Source of the DNA: Linyphia triangularis
Taxonomy: Eukaryota > Arthropoda > Arachnida > Araneae > Linyphiidae
Direction: 5' to 3'
DNA: 64,000 bases
Assembly (NCBI GenBank): GCA_963978545.1
Contig: OZ021727.1
Location: 44,491,385 to 44,555,384, forward strand
In this document: positions 1 through 12,100 of the stretch, one piece after another
Numbering within the stretch: position 1 is the first letter of the stretch
Layout: the number at the start of each line of letters is the position of its first letter
Position numbers and translations under genes: made by a program
The notes under the pieces: model-generated
Seen by the model: only the letters and a program-made list of their open reading frames with translations
Told to the model about the DNA's origin: nothing
Database searches by the model: none

Positions 1-667
1 CCTCTCTCCAAGTTTTGGAACATCCTGATTTCAAAAAAGTGATCTAGAAAGAATGTCTGACCTTTTGTATGTGTATACGTGGTCAGCATAACTACCTTAC
101 AAATTGAACTAGGATGTTCAAGTTTGGTATGCGGGTTGGTTGTGGCCATGGGACCTATCATCATGTTTTCGTCAAAATCAAGCATTCGCATAAGGTAGCT
201 GCTATTGAAAAAAATCATGTTTTTCAGTAATTGCTAAAAAACGCCTCTGACGATTTTGTTAAAAATCGCTTTACTAATGCCTCTTAACATGTTCTAAACA
301 TCCCCACTTCCGAAATTCCTGTAAAAATGCTTTATTGCCGTTAATAGTTTAAAAACAAATGCCTTTAACACAGAGTTCTCTTTCCTTGAGCATACCTCAT
401 CAACGATCGTCTTTTCTTCTCTCTTCAGTCTCACTTACAAGAAAGGATAATAACAATTATTGAAAAGTATATCGCCCAAATCATCATTTTGGTGGATTTT
501 TTTTTTAAATAAAAGACCTCATACAAGAATTATTGCAAAAAATATCACCAAAGTGGTCATTTTTGCTAAAGGAATGATGAAAATATAAAAATGGTAAATG
601 ACACAAATCCATGTCAGTATTATAGTGTAATTGAAAGTTGTACGATGTTCCACACCCCTAGTTTTCC
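1..667. repeat. Partial copy of a foldback-type dispersed repeat
   Basis: This stretch aligns by eye with about 21790-22270. Both share the wording around 'gtggccatgggac', 'cataa(g)gtagctgc', 'catccccac(t/c)tcc', 'tcccttgagc' and the terminus 'aattgaaagttgt(a/g)cgatgttcc'. It is therefore the right arm of the element described at 20661-22265, cut by the window edge. No coding potential was recognised. Homology to the second copy is seen directly; the element class is not known. Confidence 0.6.
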
Positions 668-3600
668 AAGGAGTAACAACTTGGATTGAGCAAACATGTT
701 ATGGCGTGTCTCAAAGATAAGCTTTTAAATGAATTTTAAGCCAAATGAATATAAGGTGTTTAATACGTATTTAGATAAATAAAAATAAAAAGTTACATGC
801 CGTGTTTCTAAAGGAAATACTTTCCGAAAAACTATAACCATAATATTGGATGCTTGTTCAACTGGATATTCTAAACACAACATCAATGTCTTATATAATA
901 CTTTAATTTTTCAGCACAAAAAAAATATTTATGAATCATTCATTTATGTCTGTTTCTTGTGTTTCACATGTTTTAGTCGTAGAAAATTATTCATAATGTA
1001 ACGAAATACAGTATGTAATGCAAAATAATTAAATACCGTAAATGAACTGTTAAATGTAAAAAGGAGACGTGCCAGTAGGTTTTCATTTGGCTGTGACCCC
1101 TTTTTATATTTAGAGATTTAATTATGATAATTATAAACAAATGCTTAAATTCATTTGAGTTTTGAGGATTGATCTAGTCAGTAATTCAAGACGGTACAAA
1201 TCAATGCATTGTATAATAGTGTTTTAAAATGTTTGATAACAGTTTCCCTTCATTATTTGTTTTAATATTCCACTAACATCAACATTTTATCTTCGGTTTA
1301 CTGCGAAAACGAATTATCTTAAATAAATACAGCATGGAAATCGAAATTTTCCAATCATAATAGACAAATTTCCTTAGTTTTCAAATTACTAATTTATTAC
1401 ATTCAAAATAAATGGGTTTAAATATTACATAATATTTCTATTTATATATCTATACTATAGTAAACGAAAGAATTTTCATTAAGAGCCTGTATATGATAGC
1501 GATATAAATTTCAGTAAACCTTCAGTAAATTTAATAAAGTAGCTGGATCCTCCCCTTGCTCGCTAACGATCCCCAAGAAAAGAAATTCATATTTTTTCGT
1601 TATTTTCCGTTGTTTATATATATCTATAAGAAATGCACAAAGTAAAAATTGAGTTTTCCAAAATTTATATATTTAATTTCTTCAAAAATACATCAACATT
1701 AAAAAAAAGAATGATTGTTAAGTTTTAGTAAGACATATGCTTCTGTTCCTGCAAATAATTAGAATTCTAAAGTGGTTAGTTTTCTCTGGAGAAGACGAAT
1801 CATGCAAAAAAAAAAAAAAATTCTTTCGCTTTGACATGTAATAACACAAATGTTAAAGTTCGCCTCTCTAAATTTTTCTAATCAGCAGATTTCCCAAATA
1901 TTTCTCTACAAGTATGCAAAATCTACAAATATGCAAAATTTAATGTTATTTAATCCGATAGTTTTTGCGCTGTAAGATAGAGAAGTACGCGCGGCGGAAA
2001 ATTCTGAAGCAATGTTCGCTAAATTTTAATTCTTACTTTTTTTTTAGTATAGAAATATGCATTGGTAAACTTAATTTTCATTCTGCCGAGCATTATCGTT
2101 GCACGTGCATAAATATCATAAAAAATACTGTCTCGATACATATACACTTACTATTCGCGTTTATTTTGGAATGCACCTATGCATTAATTCGCAATTTCTC
2201 ATTAATTCCATGTCACATCACTTACGCGTGTTACATTTACATTAATTTCGGGATCCATATTGTATTTCTTCAGGCATGATGCTGTCGATTTCGTTTTAAA
2301 CTCTCCTCTGTTTTGAGTTTTTTCTCATTCAAAAGGTATTGAGAAACGCTCTAAAAGTTGAAGAGCATACACATGTAGTCCTGCTATTCTTTAGTATCGT
2401 TAGTATTATGTAATAATTACGCAAATCTTGCTGAAAATGAATTTAGTAGTGGAATTAGAAGTGTGTGTAAACGGCTAGACGTAGGATTGGAAATAGTGTT
2501 AGGCCTCTCCTGATTTTGATATTAATAATTTTTTTAAAATTTTCTTTATGCCTTGATACTAATTTCTTTTAATTTTATTTTTTAAGTTGAATTTTTGATA
2601 GTTTTTAAAACTGTTGTTAATTTAAATAATTGAATAATTTAACTTTGTACTTGAAGTAATGATTTATCTTTTCCATTGTAAATATATTTTGGTTGACTTT
2701 TAACCTGAAGTTTTTTGTGGATGTTGTCGTAGTCTATAAATCTGCAGTATATTTAATAAATGTAATTTTTTAGATTTTGTGTTTGAAATAATATTTTAGA
2801 TTTGGAATTAGAAGTAATATTTTCTTATTTGATATTGAAATATACTTTGTTTACTTTTCTGTCTTTAGAGTTTTTTGTTGATGTTATAATTGTTTATAAA
2901 ACTGCAGTTAATTTAATTAATGCAGTAGTTTGCTTTAATAATATTTTTTGTTTTGTTTTTTTGGCATTAAAATATTTGCTTTTCAATTTGTATTTTAGTT
3001 CTCATTATTCATTTATTTATGAGTATACTATTTCATGTATTTTAGTATAAATATGTTCGCGGTATGTAACTCACTTAAAATTTATAGTTCAGCTTTAATT
3101 ACGATTTTCAAACATTAAAATTATGTTTGATTAGACTTGTTTCATTTTATCTCGTTCTAAGATATGAATTTGTCAAATTATTGGAACGATTGAGAAAGCT
3201 TAAAAAAAAATCAAAACCATAAAATGCCCATTTTACAAGTGCATTTGAATTATTTTTGTTTTTGCCGAGACAATTAATATCGGGCGTTTCAGTAATTGCA
3301 AGAAATACTAAGTCATGAGGCAAAAATGTGTTCTATAGCAATTCCTTTGTATTGATATTTTTTCCTGGGTTGCAAAAAAGAAGTTATGATTTTACAATCC
3401 TTCAAAAAATAGTAATCTCTTTTCAGAAAAATGGTTCCATAAGAAAGAAATGTTACTAGCGTCAGAGAGAAGCTACAGTATATACGATTGAATCAATCGT
3501 TTTATCAGTCTTGTTGCCTATTTTTATGATGACACAAATTGACTCGCATGTTCTCTGTCACTTAATTAAAATATGTGCACGTACATTTCTAAACTGCATG

Positions 3601-3800
3601 ATGCAGGTGCAAGAATTTGGTCAGTTACTGGTGATAAGAATGTCATCTAAAATATAGTTCAATCAAAAACTGAATTGTAAGATAAGATTGTTACGGCATC
3701 GAACTATATATATATGTAGCTACTCATCTATATCTATGCTCATTACTCGTTGTAAAAAACTACCAAGGGTTAATGAAATGAAGTAAAATTTAAACCCTGT
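668..3800. other. AT-rich intergenic DNA upstream of the LRR gene
   Basis: No gene is supported here. Short open frames (for example 1965-2279 and 2802-3050) have biased AT-rich composition and no recognisable domain. The stretch holds a poly-A at about 1805-1819 and the diverged tandem repeat listed separately. A short segment near 1040-1110 resembles 48515-48580 and is probably another dispersed repeat fragment. Confidence 0.5.
2590..2990. repeat. Diverged tandem repeat, period about 160 bp
   Basis: The phrase 'gttttttgt(g/t)gatgtt' followed some 20 nt later by 'tataaa(t/a)ctgcag' occurs near 2710 and again near 2870. A weaker match lies near 2605. The copies differ at many positions, so the duplication is old. 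No coding role was seen. Confidence 0.5.
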
Positions 3801-3802
3801 TG

Positions 3803-4028
3803 TATAAAAAAATCTTCATAATGTTCGTTTGATCTGCAACAACTAAGAGGGAATGTCATTTCATGCGAATGTAGGAGTGTTGTTTTAAAGTTGGAAATAA
3901 TTTCTGAACAGTAGATTTCTCCGCTATCAGTTTTGTCATGACAACCGTGTGCTCTCGGACCTTGGAATCTGATAGCGACAAGTGGTTTGATTGCGAATAT
4001 TTCACAGTTTCTTTCATCACAAAGCCAG
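3803..4028 (+). promoter_or_regulatory. Possible TATA box and 5' untranslated exon of the LRR gene
   Basis: A TATAAAA motif lies at 3803-3809. A consensus donor, CCAG|GTACGTAG, lies at 4028/4029. The coding exon at 5662 is preceded by a good acceptor (ttcatttcag, ending at 5650), which requires an upstream exon. The exon would run from about 3832 to 4028 and is somewhat richer in GC than its surroundings. This is inference from splice-site logic; transcript data are not available. Confidence 0.4.
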
Positions 4029-4170
4029 GTACGTAGTTTATTTTTTAATTTTAACTGATTTATTTGGAGCGGTGGGGATTCTAATTTAATAATAAACTTT
4101 AGAACGGTAAATGGAACATTAAAACCATCTTCATTTTTCTTGTAATGTTGGAAAGAATGGAAAGTTTGTT

Positions 4171-4340
4171 GGAGTTACTTGAAACAACTATGAATTTGAG
4201 TTTATTTTTATGATGAGGTATGTAATTGGATTACTTGAAGCAATTATGAAATTGAGTTTGTTTTGGTGAAGAGGTGTGCAATTGGATTTATTGTAATAAT
4301 TACGAAATTTTATATGTTTTGGTGAGGATTTAGTAATTGA
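4171..4340. repeat. Short tandem repeat, period 56 bp, about three copies
   Basis: Units begin with TTACTTGAA-like wording at 4175, 4231 and 4287 and continue with '(a)a(c/t)tatgaa(a)tt(t)gagtttg'. It sits in the presumed first intron of the LRR gene. Confidence 0.55.
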
Positions 4341-5661
4341 ATAAATTTTTTTATGGCTCTCTTAACATGGATGAATAAGTTTTTATGGTTTATTCTCTTT
4401 ATGTCACAAAGTTTAATGAACTAAAATTGTTTAAAAAATAAATGCTTACTGTAAGGAATATTTTAAATAATAATTATTACAATTAATTCATAATTTAGTT
4501 ACTTTAAATTTTCTAGATTTTTATATGATCTGTATAAATTATACCATGCAATTTTAATACGGTCTATTTCCGGTTTCTCCATAGAGTTTAATTTTACCGT
4601 CGTAATAAATGGGTCATTCATCATAATGATTAATCTTGAAAAACAAGAATTGTGTTGTTTCATTTATCATTATAATACATAAAGACATTTTGATTTGATT
4701 TTCATGTGTCCGAGCTGCTTCATTATAAAAGCATTAAGATAAAACAATTAGTTGCTTGCTTTTAATACTAGTGTATTTTTTATGATTAAAAAATGCAATA
4801 AAATTTTTGTAATGTTTTAGTGGTTAATGTTTTGTAGATAATGAGACGAAAGTTTTGTAAATTGAAACATGTCAGACCATGGTAGTCACTGTCACTAAAA
4901 AGTCACTTCTACATCTTCTTAAATTAAGGTTACATCCGATCACAACTTCCTTATAAAGTAAGAATGATGCATTGATGGAGATTTTACACGCATGTTTTTT
5001 TTAGTTTAATATGAAAATGCTATTTAAGAGTGGAGTTATGGGCCTGTAAAGGTTGACAACATTTGGTATAAAAATCTCACCGATGCTAAAATATATCCAA
5101 ATGTAAAAATTTGGTGCCAAGACTTGTAGCCAAGCATCTATGTTCCGAAACGGCAACATAATTTGGATACAAAATTTACATTCTTGCTATAAGCATAAAA
5201 ACAAATTAAATTAAATAACTAAGTTTGCCATAATGCTGTGTGAAAGAAAATATTGATTTTTGAAATACTCTTTTAGTGAAATAAAATGTCAACATGTTGT
5301 AACACTATAATATGGATTTTGCTGTCTGGAGATACCAATTTCCCATACAAAAAATCATTTGAGTGTTAAAAAGTATAGCGATGTACCTTTAGTACAAAAG
5401 ATGTTTTGTACTTAACAGAATTGCTATCCCCAAAAATAGTTTCGCGAAATAATATCATGAATTTAATTACCTGTATGGATTATATACGCTAATTCGCTAT
5501 TTAATATCCATTTTTATATTTTTAATAAAAAGAAAATCTCGTTTTGAAAGCTAAATTCTTAAATTCTGTAAGAAAACCTTGGTTTGAATATTAAATTTTT
5601 AAATTCTTTAGAATCTCAATGCATGTTCTCATAATTTAATTCATTTCAGAATATTTTTACA

Positions 5662-6773
5662 ATGAAGAGCAACACAGTGAGCACAGCCATGACGATTGCG
5701 AACCTCATCCTAATACTGAGTCTTACAATCAGCATTTCCACAGCAGTGAATCCTTTGTGTGCCGCTGTGTGCGAGTGTGAGAACTCTGACGATGAAGGAT
5801 TCGTCAAACTCGACTGTTCCAGAGTCTACCTTTCCATCATTCCTCCTGTCACTGACTGGCCAAGGAACATAACCCACATGGATTTAAGCTCCAACAATAT
5901 AAGCTCTATAGACTTTGAGCTAGGCCATGACACCATAGAAGTATTGGATTTGAGCCACAACAGGATAAGTTCTCTCGTCCAGAACGCTTTTGGAGGACTC
6001 AGCAAGTTGAAGTACCTCAACTTAGCTGACAATGCCATTCAGAGTTTTGACGAGAATGGTTTCTTCGGTCTTGAACACTTGAAGTCGCTGAACGTGAGCA
6101 GTAATGGTCTTAAATTTTTACCAAATATGCTGTTTTACAACTTCATTGGTCTGCAAGAGCTGTCTTTGGCTGACAATCCGATAATTCACATGGATCCAAT
6201 CCACTTCAACAGAATGATCAGCTTAAGATGGCTGGATTTGTCGAACACCGATATTTATACATTGCAGCCAAACATATTCCACACCACTGGACAATTGGAA
6301 TTCTTGGATTTGACTGCGAATGATTTTCACGCAGTACCCACAGATGCATTGAGAAGCGCTAAGAAGCTACGGTATTTGAAACTAAGCTTGAATCCGATAG
6401 ATTCACTGGATAAAAAGTCCTTTATAAAGCTGAACACTTTGGAGGTTCTAGAATTGAACGACTTGGATTATTTGAAGACAGTTGGAGCAGAAACTTTCTC
6501 TGACTTAAGTAGTCTGCGGGTGTTGGAAATGAGATATAATCGCCATTTGACCACTATTGATACTTCAGCTTTCCATGGATTGTTCAATGAAACAAGACCT
6601 ACCCTACAAGAAGTGGATTTGGAAGGAAATTACCTAAGGTATTTGGATAAAACTATGTTTCCTTGTGCGAAAATGAGGAAATTCAACCTGCAGAAGAATC
6701 CTTGGATTTGTGATTGTAACCTCAGGTGGATTAAAGAGTGCGAAATTCAAACGGTCTATGCCGCGGACTTAAA
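5662..6773 (+). CDS. LRR gene coding exon 1
   Basis: The ATG at 5662 lies 11 nt after an acceptor (AG ending at 5651) and begins a clear signal peptide. The open frame formally runs to a TAA at 6777. That stop overlaps a consensus donor, A|GTAAGTA at 6774, and the LRRCT domain would be incomplete without the next exon. The exon therefore ends at 6773 in phase 2. Confidence 0.9.
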
Positions 6774-9076
6774 GTAAGTAAGCTTAAAATATTCTTTATA
6801 TTCTTGTGTTTGATAAAACTTTTACAAATGGAAATATTAAATATTGAGCAAGGAAATGCATTTCAAAGTGGTTAGTAATTTAAGGAATATTAAAAATGAC
6901 CAATGTAATGTAAAAAATAAAATTTAGTTTATAATGTTTAAATACTTAAATAATTATATTTCATTAACTTTGTTGCTCCAAATTATCGTTTATTAAAGAT
7001 CAAATATATTTTGAATTAAACTTTTTTTTTTTTTTTTTTTAATAAATTTGTAATTATCTCCAATATAAATTTGTAATTATTTAAATATATTTCCAATACA
7101 TATTTTTTTGTTTCAATTAAAATATGAATGTCAAATACCCTTTAGAATATCCCTTTTTTCTTTTTTGACGATGGGTTGTCAAACTGCGTCAAATACGTAA
7201 AGAGCAATGCTATTCAAAAGTGTTAAAAAGAATTGTTAATCTGTCCCTTTCCTATAAACCTAAAACTCCCATTTTAGAACCACTATATATATGTATATAT
7301 TACAGAATAGCTTTACAACAAATGAATTTTATTACCACGGATATAAAAAGTAATAAATCTCATTGGAAAAAATCATATGTTTTAAAACAATACTCAGGCA
7401 GGTATTACGGTGAAAAAAGAAAGCATTAGTTAGGAAAGAGATAGACTGGCAAATTCCTCATAATGCGCCAAATTTTCGAAACATAAAGCACTTGCATTAT
7501 AAAATAATAGTAAGTCACTACGAATTAGAGTGTTTTCATGGTTTCATCAATGTAAGTTTATTAAAAAAAAAAAAAAATGTGTGTGTGGGGGGGGGGGGGG
7601 GCATCACACAACTATCAATTACACTTAATACTGGTCAGAGCATTAAAATTTGTCATGGATTGGTGTAATTTACCGCTTTGTTTTTTATATTGTCAATTAT
7701 TTAAAAAAAAAAAAAACTGGTGAAATTGGCGATAATTTTTTCGATAAATATAAATATTACATAATTTTTTTTTATAAGTGCAACGCAGAAAATGCAGTCA
7801 TTGATAGGCGATGCTCGAAGATGCTCGTGTCGCTGATAGGTGATGCTGGAGTTCTCTGTGTTTTTAAGATATTCATTTTACACTTTGAGCTGTATTTTGT
7901 CAATTGCTTTATAATCTATCCTAACCAATTTAAAATGAGAGAGAGAGAGAGAGAGAGAAAAAAAAAAAAAAAAACGTTTATCCAATTCTGAAGTTTCGCA
8001 TTTATTGACATTTTGATAGTCAATATAGAAATCTATATAATGTTGATATATTACAATGAAATAACGAAGGTTGTTGGACACTTCAGTGTGCAGTGGAAAA
8101 ATAACCATCATCCGGTCAAAATGCAAGTTTTAAAATATACTTGGGAAAATTGCTATTCCATCTAAACACTTATTTATTCAGAAAAACTTACGCTAATATT
8201 TGAAAAATAAAGATTAAAATTGAATCATGTTATCGAGACCTTGTGTTTAAAAACTACTAATCGCCATGTATAATTGCAGTTTTTCATGGGCGTCTGCATA
8301 ATTATTTGCAGGGACTGTAAAGGAATTAAAGTTTTTGGTGCAAGTCGATAAATCTTTAAATAGTAGAAAATTAATTTCTTAATGAATTGTTAATTAATAG
8401 TTATAAAAATTATTAGTCTGTATTAGTTAAAAGTCTTTATTAATTTTCCGTTCAAAAGAATAATTTAAAATCTATTCTATAGGGCACCCGATCTCTTCAA
8501 TCCTGTAAGTTGTTTTTCCTTCACGTTTTTGTAATTTTTAAAAGCCAGGGAAAAGGGTGAATGGGGGGGGGGGGGCGAAGCAATATACATAATTGCATCA
8601 TCTTGCCTCATCCTGGCAGCGCCCACGTAATTTTTTTTTAACTATTCTCTCTGCTTTGGACAATTTAAATCACCTTCACAATCTTTTTATTTGTGCTATA
8701 GAAAATACCACCACTTTTTGCGAAACTTAAGCTCAATTTCTTATCACCGTCCTCCTTTTGATCAACATACAGTTGACCAATCTTTATAGGAATTACAGTA
8801 AAGTAGTATAGAGATCAATCCTTATAGAATAAGTAAAATTAAGGTAGAACCGCTTAAAAAAAAAAGAAGTAATGGGATCTTGCAACGAGCTTTCTGAGTT
8901 CTTTAGTTTGAAGGTCTTCAAGAAAGGGGTCGTTTATTCCCCAAGATATTTGGAAGAATTACCTATATACCTCAAAGTTCATTCTGATGTGACGTAGAAG
9001 TATATTAATCAGAATGATCTGTTTTCAGTGTTTTTCTAAATCTCAAAAATACTGAAAAGGCTTTTTGTTCATCGTG

Positions 9077-9174
<98 letters not shown>

Positions 9175-12100
9175 CCGCCCTTTAAATCCGCCCTTGGATC
9201 CACTATACTACTTGTCTCCTCATTGATAACAATCGATTGAAAAAACATGCAATGGCTATTTTTGTCATTACATGTTTTTCACGATCCGCTAGGACTACTC
9301 CAACCGATAATCATAAAGGCTAAAATGATGATTAAAAAAAATTGGCTATTAAAGATTGACGGGGATCAAAACTTGCATGATCAAGAAATCGAAAACTCCC
9401 AGAGATACGTGGTTGAACTGCGTCAATTGAAGGACTTGAAAATACCATCGATATAGATAAACAACTGGATAGACTGCTTAACGCTAGAAAAATGAAGCCG
9501 TTGCCAGATGCAATTGATAGGATAAAATATGCGGATTGCCGAGGATTGAAAATAAAATTTTAGGTTGTACACAGCAAAAATGTCAATAGTAGGCCTTAAT
9601 TAGTAATAATGTGCAAAAAAATATATACACTAAACACTTTACAAGGTTTTTCGCATCCCCATCCAACTATAAAAGTGAAATTTGATTGGTTAATCATTCC
9701 ACCAGCTTCGCAATCCCCGGCGCGTTTTTCTCTTTGCATTGACAATGGAGCAGTCTATCCAGTTGTTTATCTATATCGATGGAAAATACCTCGTTCTATT
9801 TTACTGAAAGTCTGCTGTAGTACAACTTATTCGATTTGCAGACGCATCAGCCCAAGTATATGGTGCATGTCTGTACGTAAAATCTGAGAGCTCTACCGAA
9901 ACTCAAATAAGATTACTTTGAAGCAAGACTCTCGTTGCCCCACTCAAGACTTTGTCGATTCCCAGTTTTGAAATGCTTGCTGCGACATTGTCGTCGAAAT
10001 TGGCTTCAAAACTCGTTCGAATCATTGACATAAAATTCGACGAAGTTCATCTCTTTTCGGACTCCAAGGTTGTTTTGGATTGAATCCAGATGCAACCACA
10101 CCTTCTGAAAGTCTTTGTGGCAAATCGAGTTTCTTTAATTCAGGAATCAACTCAAACTTTTTCCTGGCACCATGACAACCAAGGACAACACGGCTGGTTT
10201 GATTTCAAGGGGTGCTACTAAGTTGCAACTTCAAGACAAACTTTGGTGGACGGGTCCTTCCTTTTTGATTGTCAAAAATTTGAGCGCAAACTCAGTCGTT
10301 TCGCTGAGAGACGACAATTTTTTCGAGGAACTTTAACACCCTAATGACCTGAATTGTTTAAACATCAAAAACAGTTATACTAAACTTGTTCGAATTTTGT
10401 CAGTTAGGTATATTTTCAGGTTCTATCACAATTGTAAAAATCCTGTTTCTAAACATACTGGGGGGGGGGGGGAGTAGAAGTGGGGGGGGGGAGTAGAAGT
10501 GGGAGGGGGGGGCTCTAATTTTCGCTTTAACAAAATCCTGAAAAGAATTTTTTTGTTTTGGTTTTTAAGTATATACTAAAGATATTGTAATTATAAAATT
10601 AAAACACTAGCTGATATTTTGCAAAATAATTTTAAAAATTTCTAAAAAAAAACAAAAAAGAACCCATTCAAATTTAGTTGATTTAATCAACATGAAAAAC
10701 ATATATTTTTGATACACTACTTCCAAGTCCAACTCAATGAGTTATAAAACATTACATAATAAAGATATTTCAAGTTGTCTAACAAAACAAATCATAAATA
10801 AACATATAATTTTAACCAAGTACAGGAGATCCAAATATAACAGGAAGTTTGATAAATCGATATTTTTTTAACATTTGAGAGAATTATTTCAAATTATTTT
10901 TAACATTTGCAAATTGTATTTTATTTCTATATACGTGAATGTATATATTTACTCGACCGACCCTGTTGGGCCTTGAGCCTGTTGTTGGTCTTAAAATTTG
11001 TATTTGTATTTGTAAGACATTGCACTTTTTCTCAGCAATGTTCAGAAGAAGTTTTTTTTCCTCATGGGGAAAAAAAAAAAACTTATTTATCTTTATTAAT
11101 AAATTGAGGCGATGCAGATACGAAGGATGAAGTAAACAAAAGGTGGTTGTCAGAAAAACGCATTTGATTAAGTCCTCCTTTAGCAGTTTCTAACCAGCTT
11201 GATATTCTCTGCATATTTTGGGAGGGAAAGAACGGTAAACTCAACCTGAAATATATACCTATAGAATCTATGATGGGTTAGGATTCGAATTGCGAAAAAC
11301 AAAAACTTTTAATCCGATGTTGAATTTGAACTTCGTACCTGCAAAGCCTCAATTGAACTTTCATTAACATCTTTATGATTATAAACTTGCAACCCATAAA
11401 AAATAACACTGGGTAGTTAGTTTCTTTTCGATACATATAATGCCATCTATTGGGAAAAAACAAACCATTTTTCTTTATGAAGACAAAAAGAGCTCTGTGC
11501 TCAATACCTGTGAAAAATAAATTTTTCTACTCTCAAATGTTCTCGAAATATGGATACTTCAAGTGCCCTTTTACTTTTAGTTCGTCATACATTTCTAAGT
11601 CTTACTTAATGAGTAAAATGCAATGTATAATAGGGTGGTTCGGAAAAAAAGGGGGAAAAAATATTATTAAAACACATGAGGTGAAAAAAGTTGTTACATA
11701 TCTTGATAAGAAAAACTGTAAAAAATTTTTTGAAATAAAATAATGCCTCCCGATCGTGCATTCACCTCAAAGTTTTTAGAAAATAGAAAAAATAACTATT
11801 TTTCCTAATTTTTTTTTAAATTTCTAAATGTTATATATTTGAAAGGGGCAATGGTTTCCAATGTATAGTGAAAGAATGGTATAACACAGGAAAACACTAT
11901 TCTATGCAATTTTAAAACATATATTAATAACTAAAAATACTCTAAAGTAAAAAAATTTATAAAAAACAATGATTTTTCTCTAAAATGGGTACTAATAACG
12001 TTATTTCTAAATTTTTTTTTTAAACATACTTTTATTCATTTCGTTCACTTTTTTTCGAGCTTCCTATCCCTGTCTTGCACTTAGAAGGAAACTTTTGTGG

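Noticed and set aside
1965..2279. 104-codon frame
   Set aside because: No domain, AT-driven composition, no splice or promoter context.
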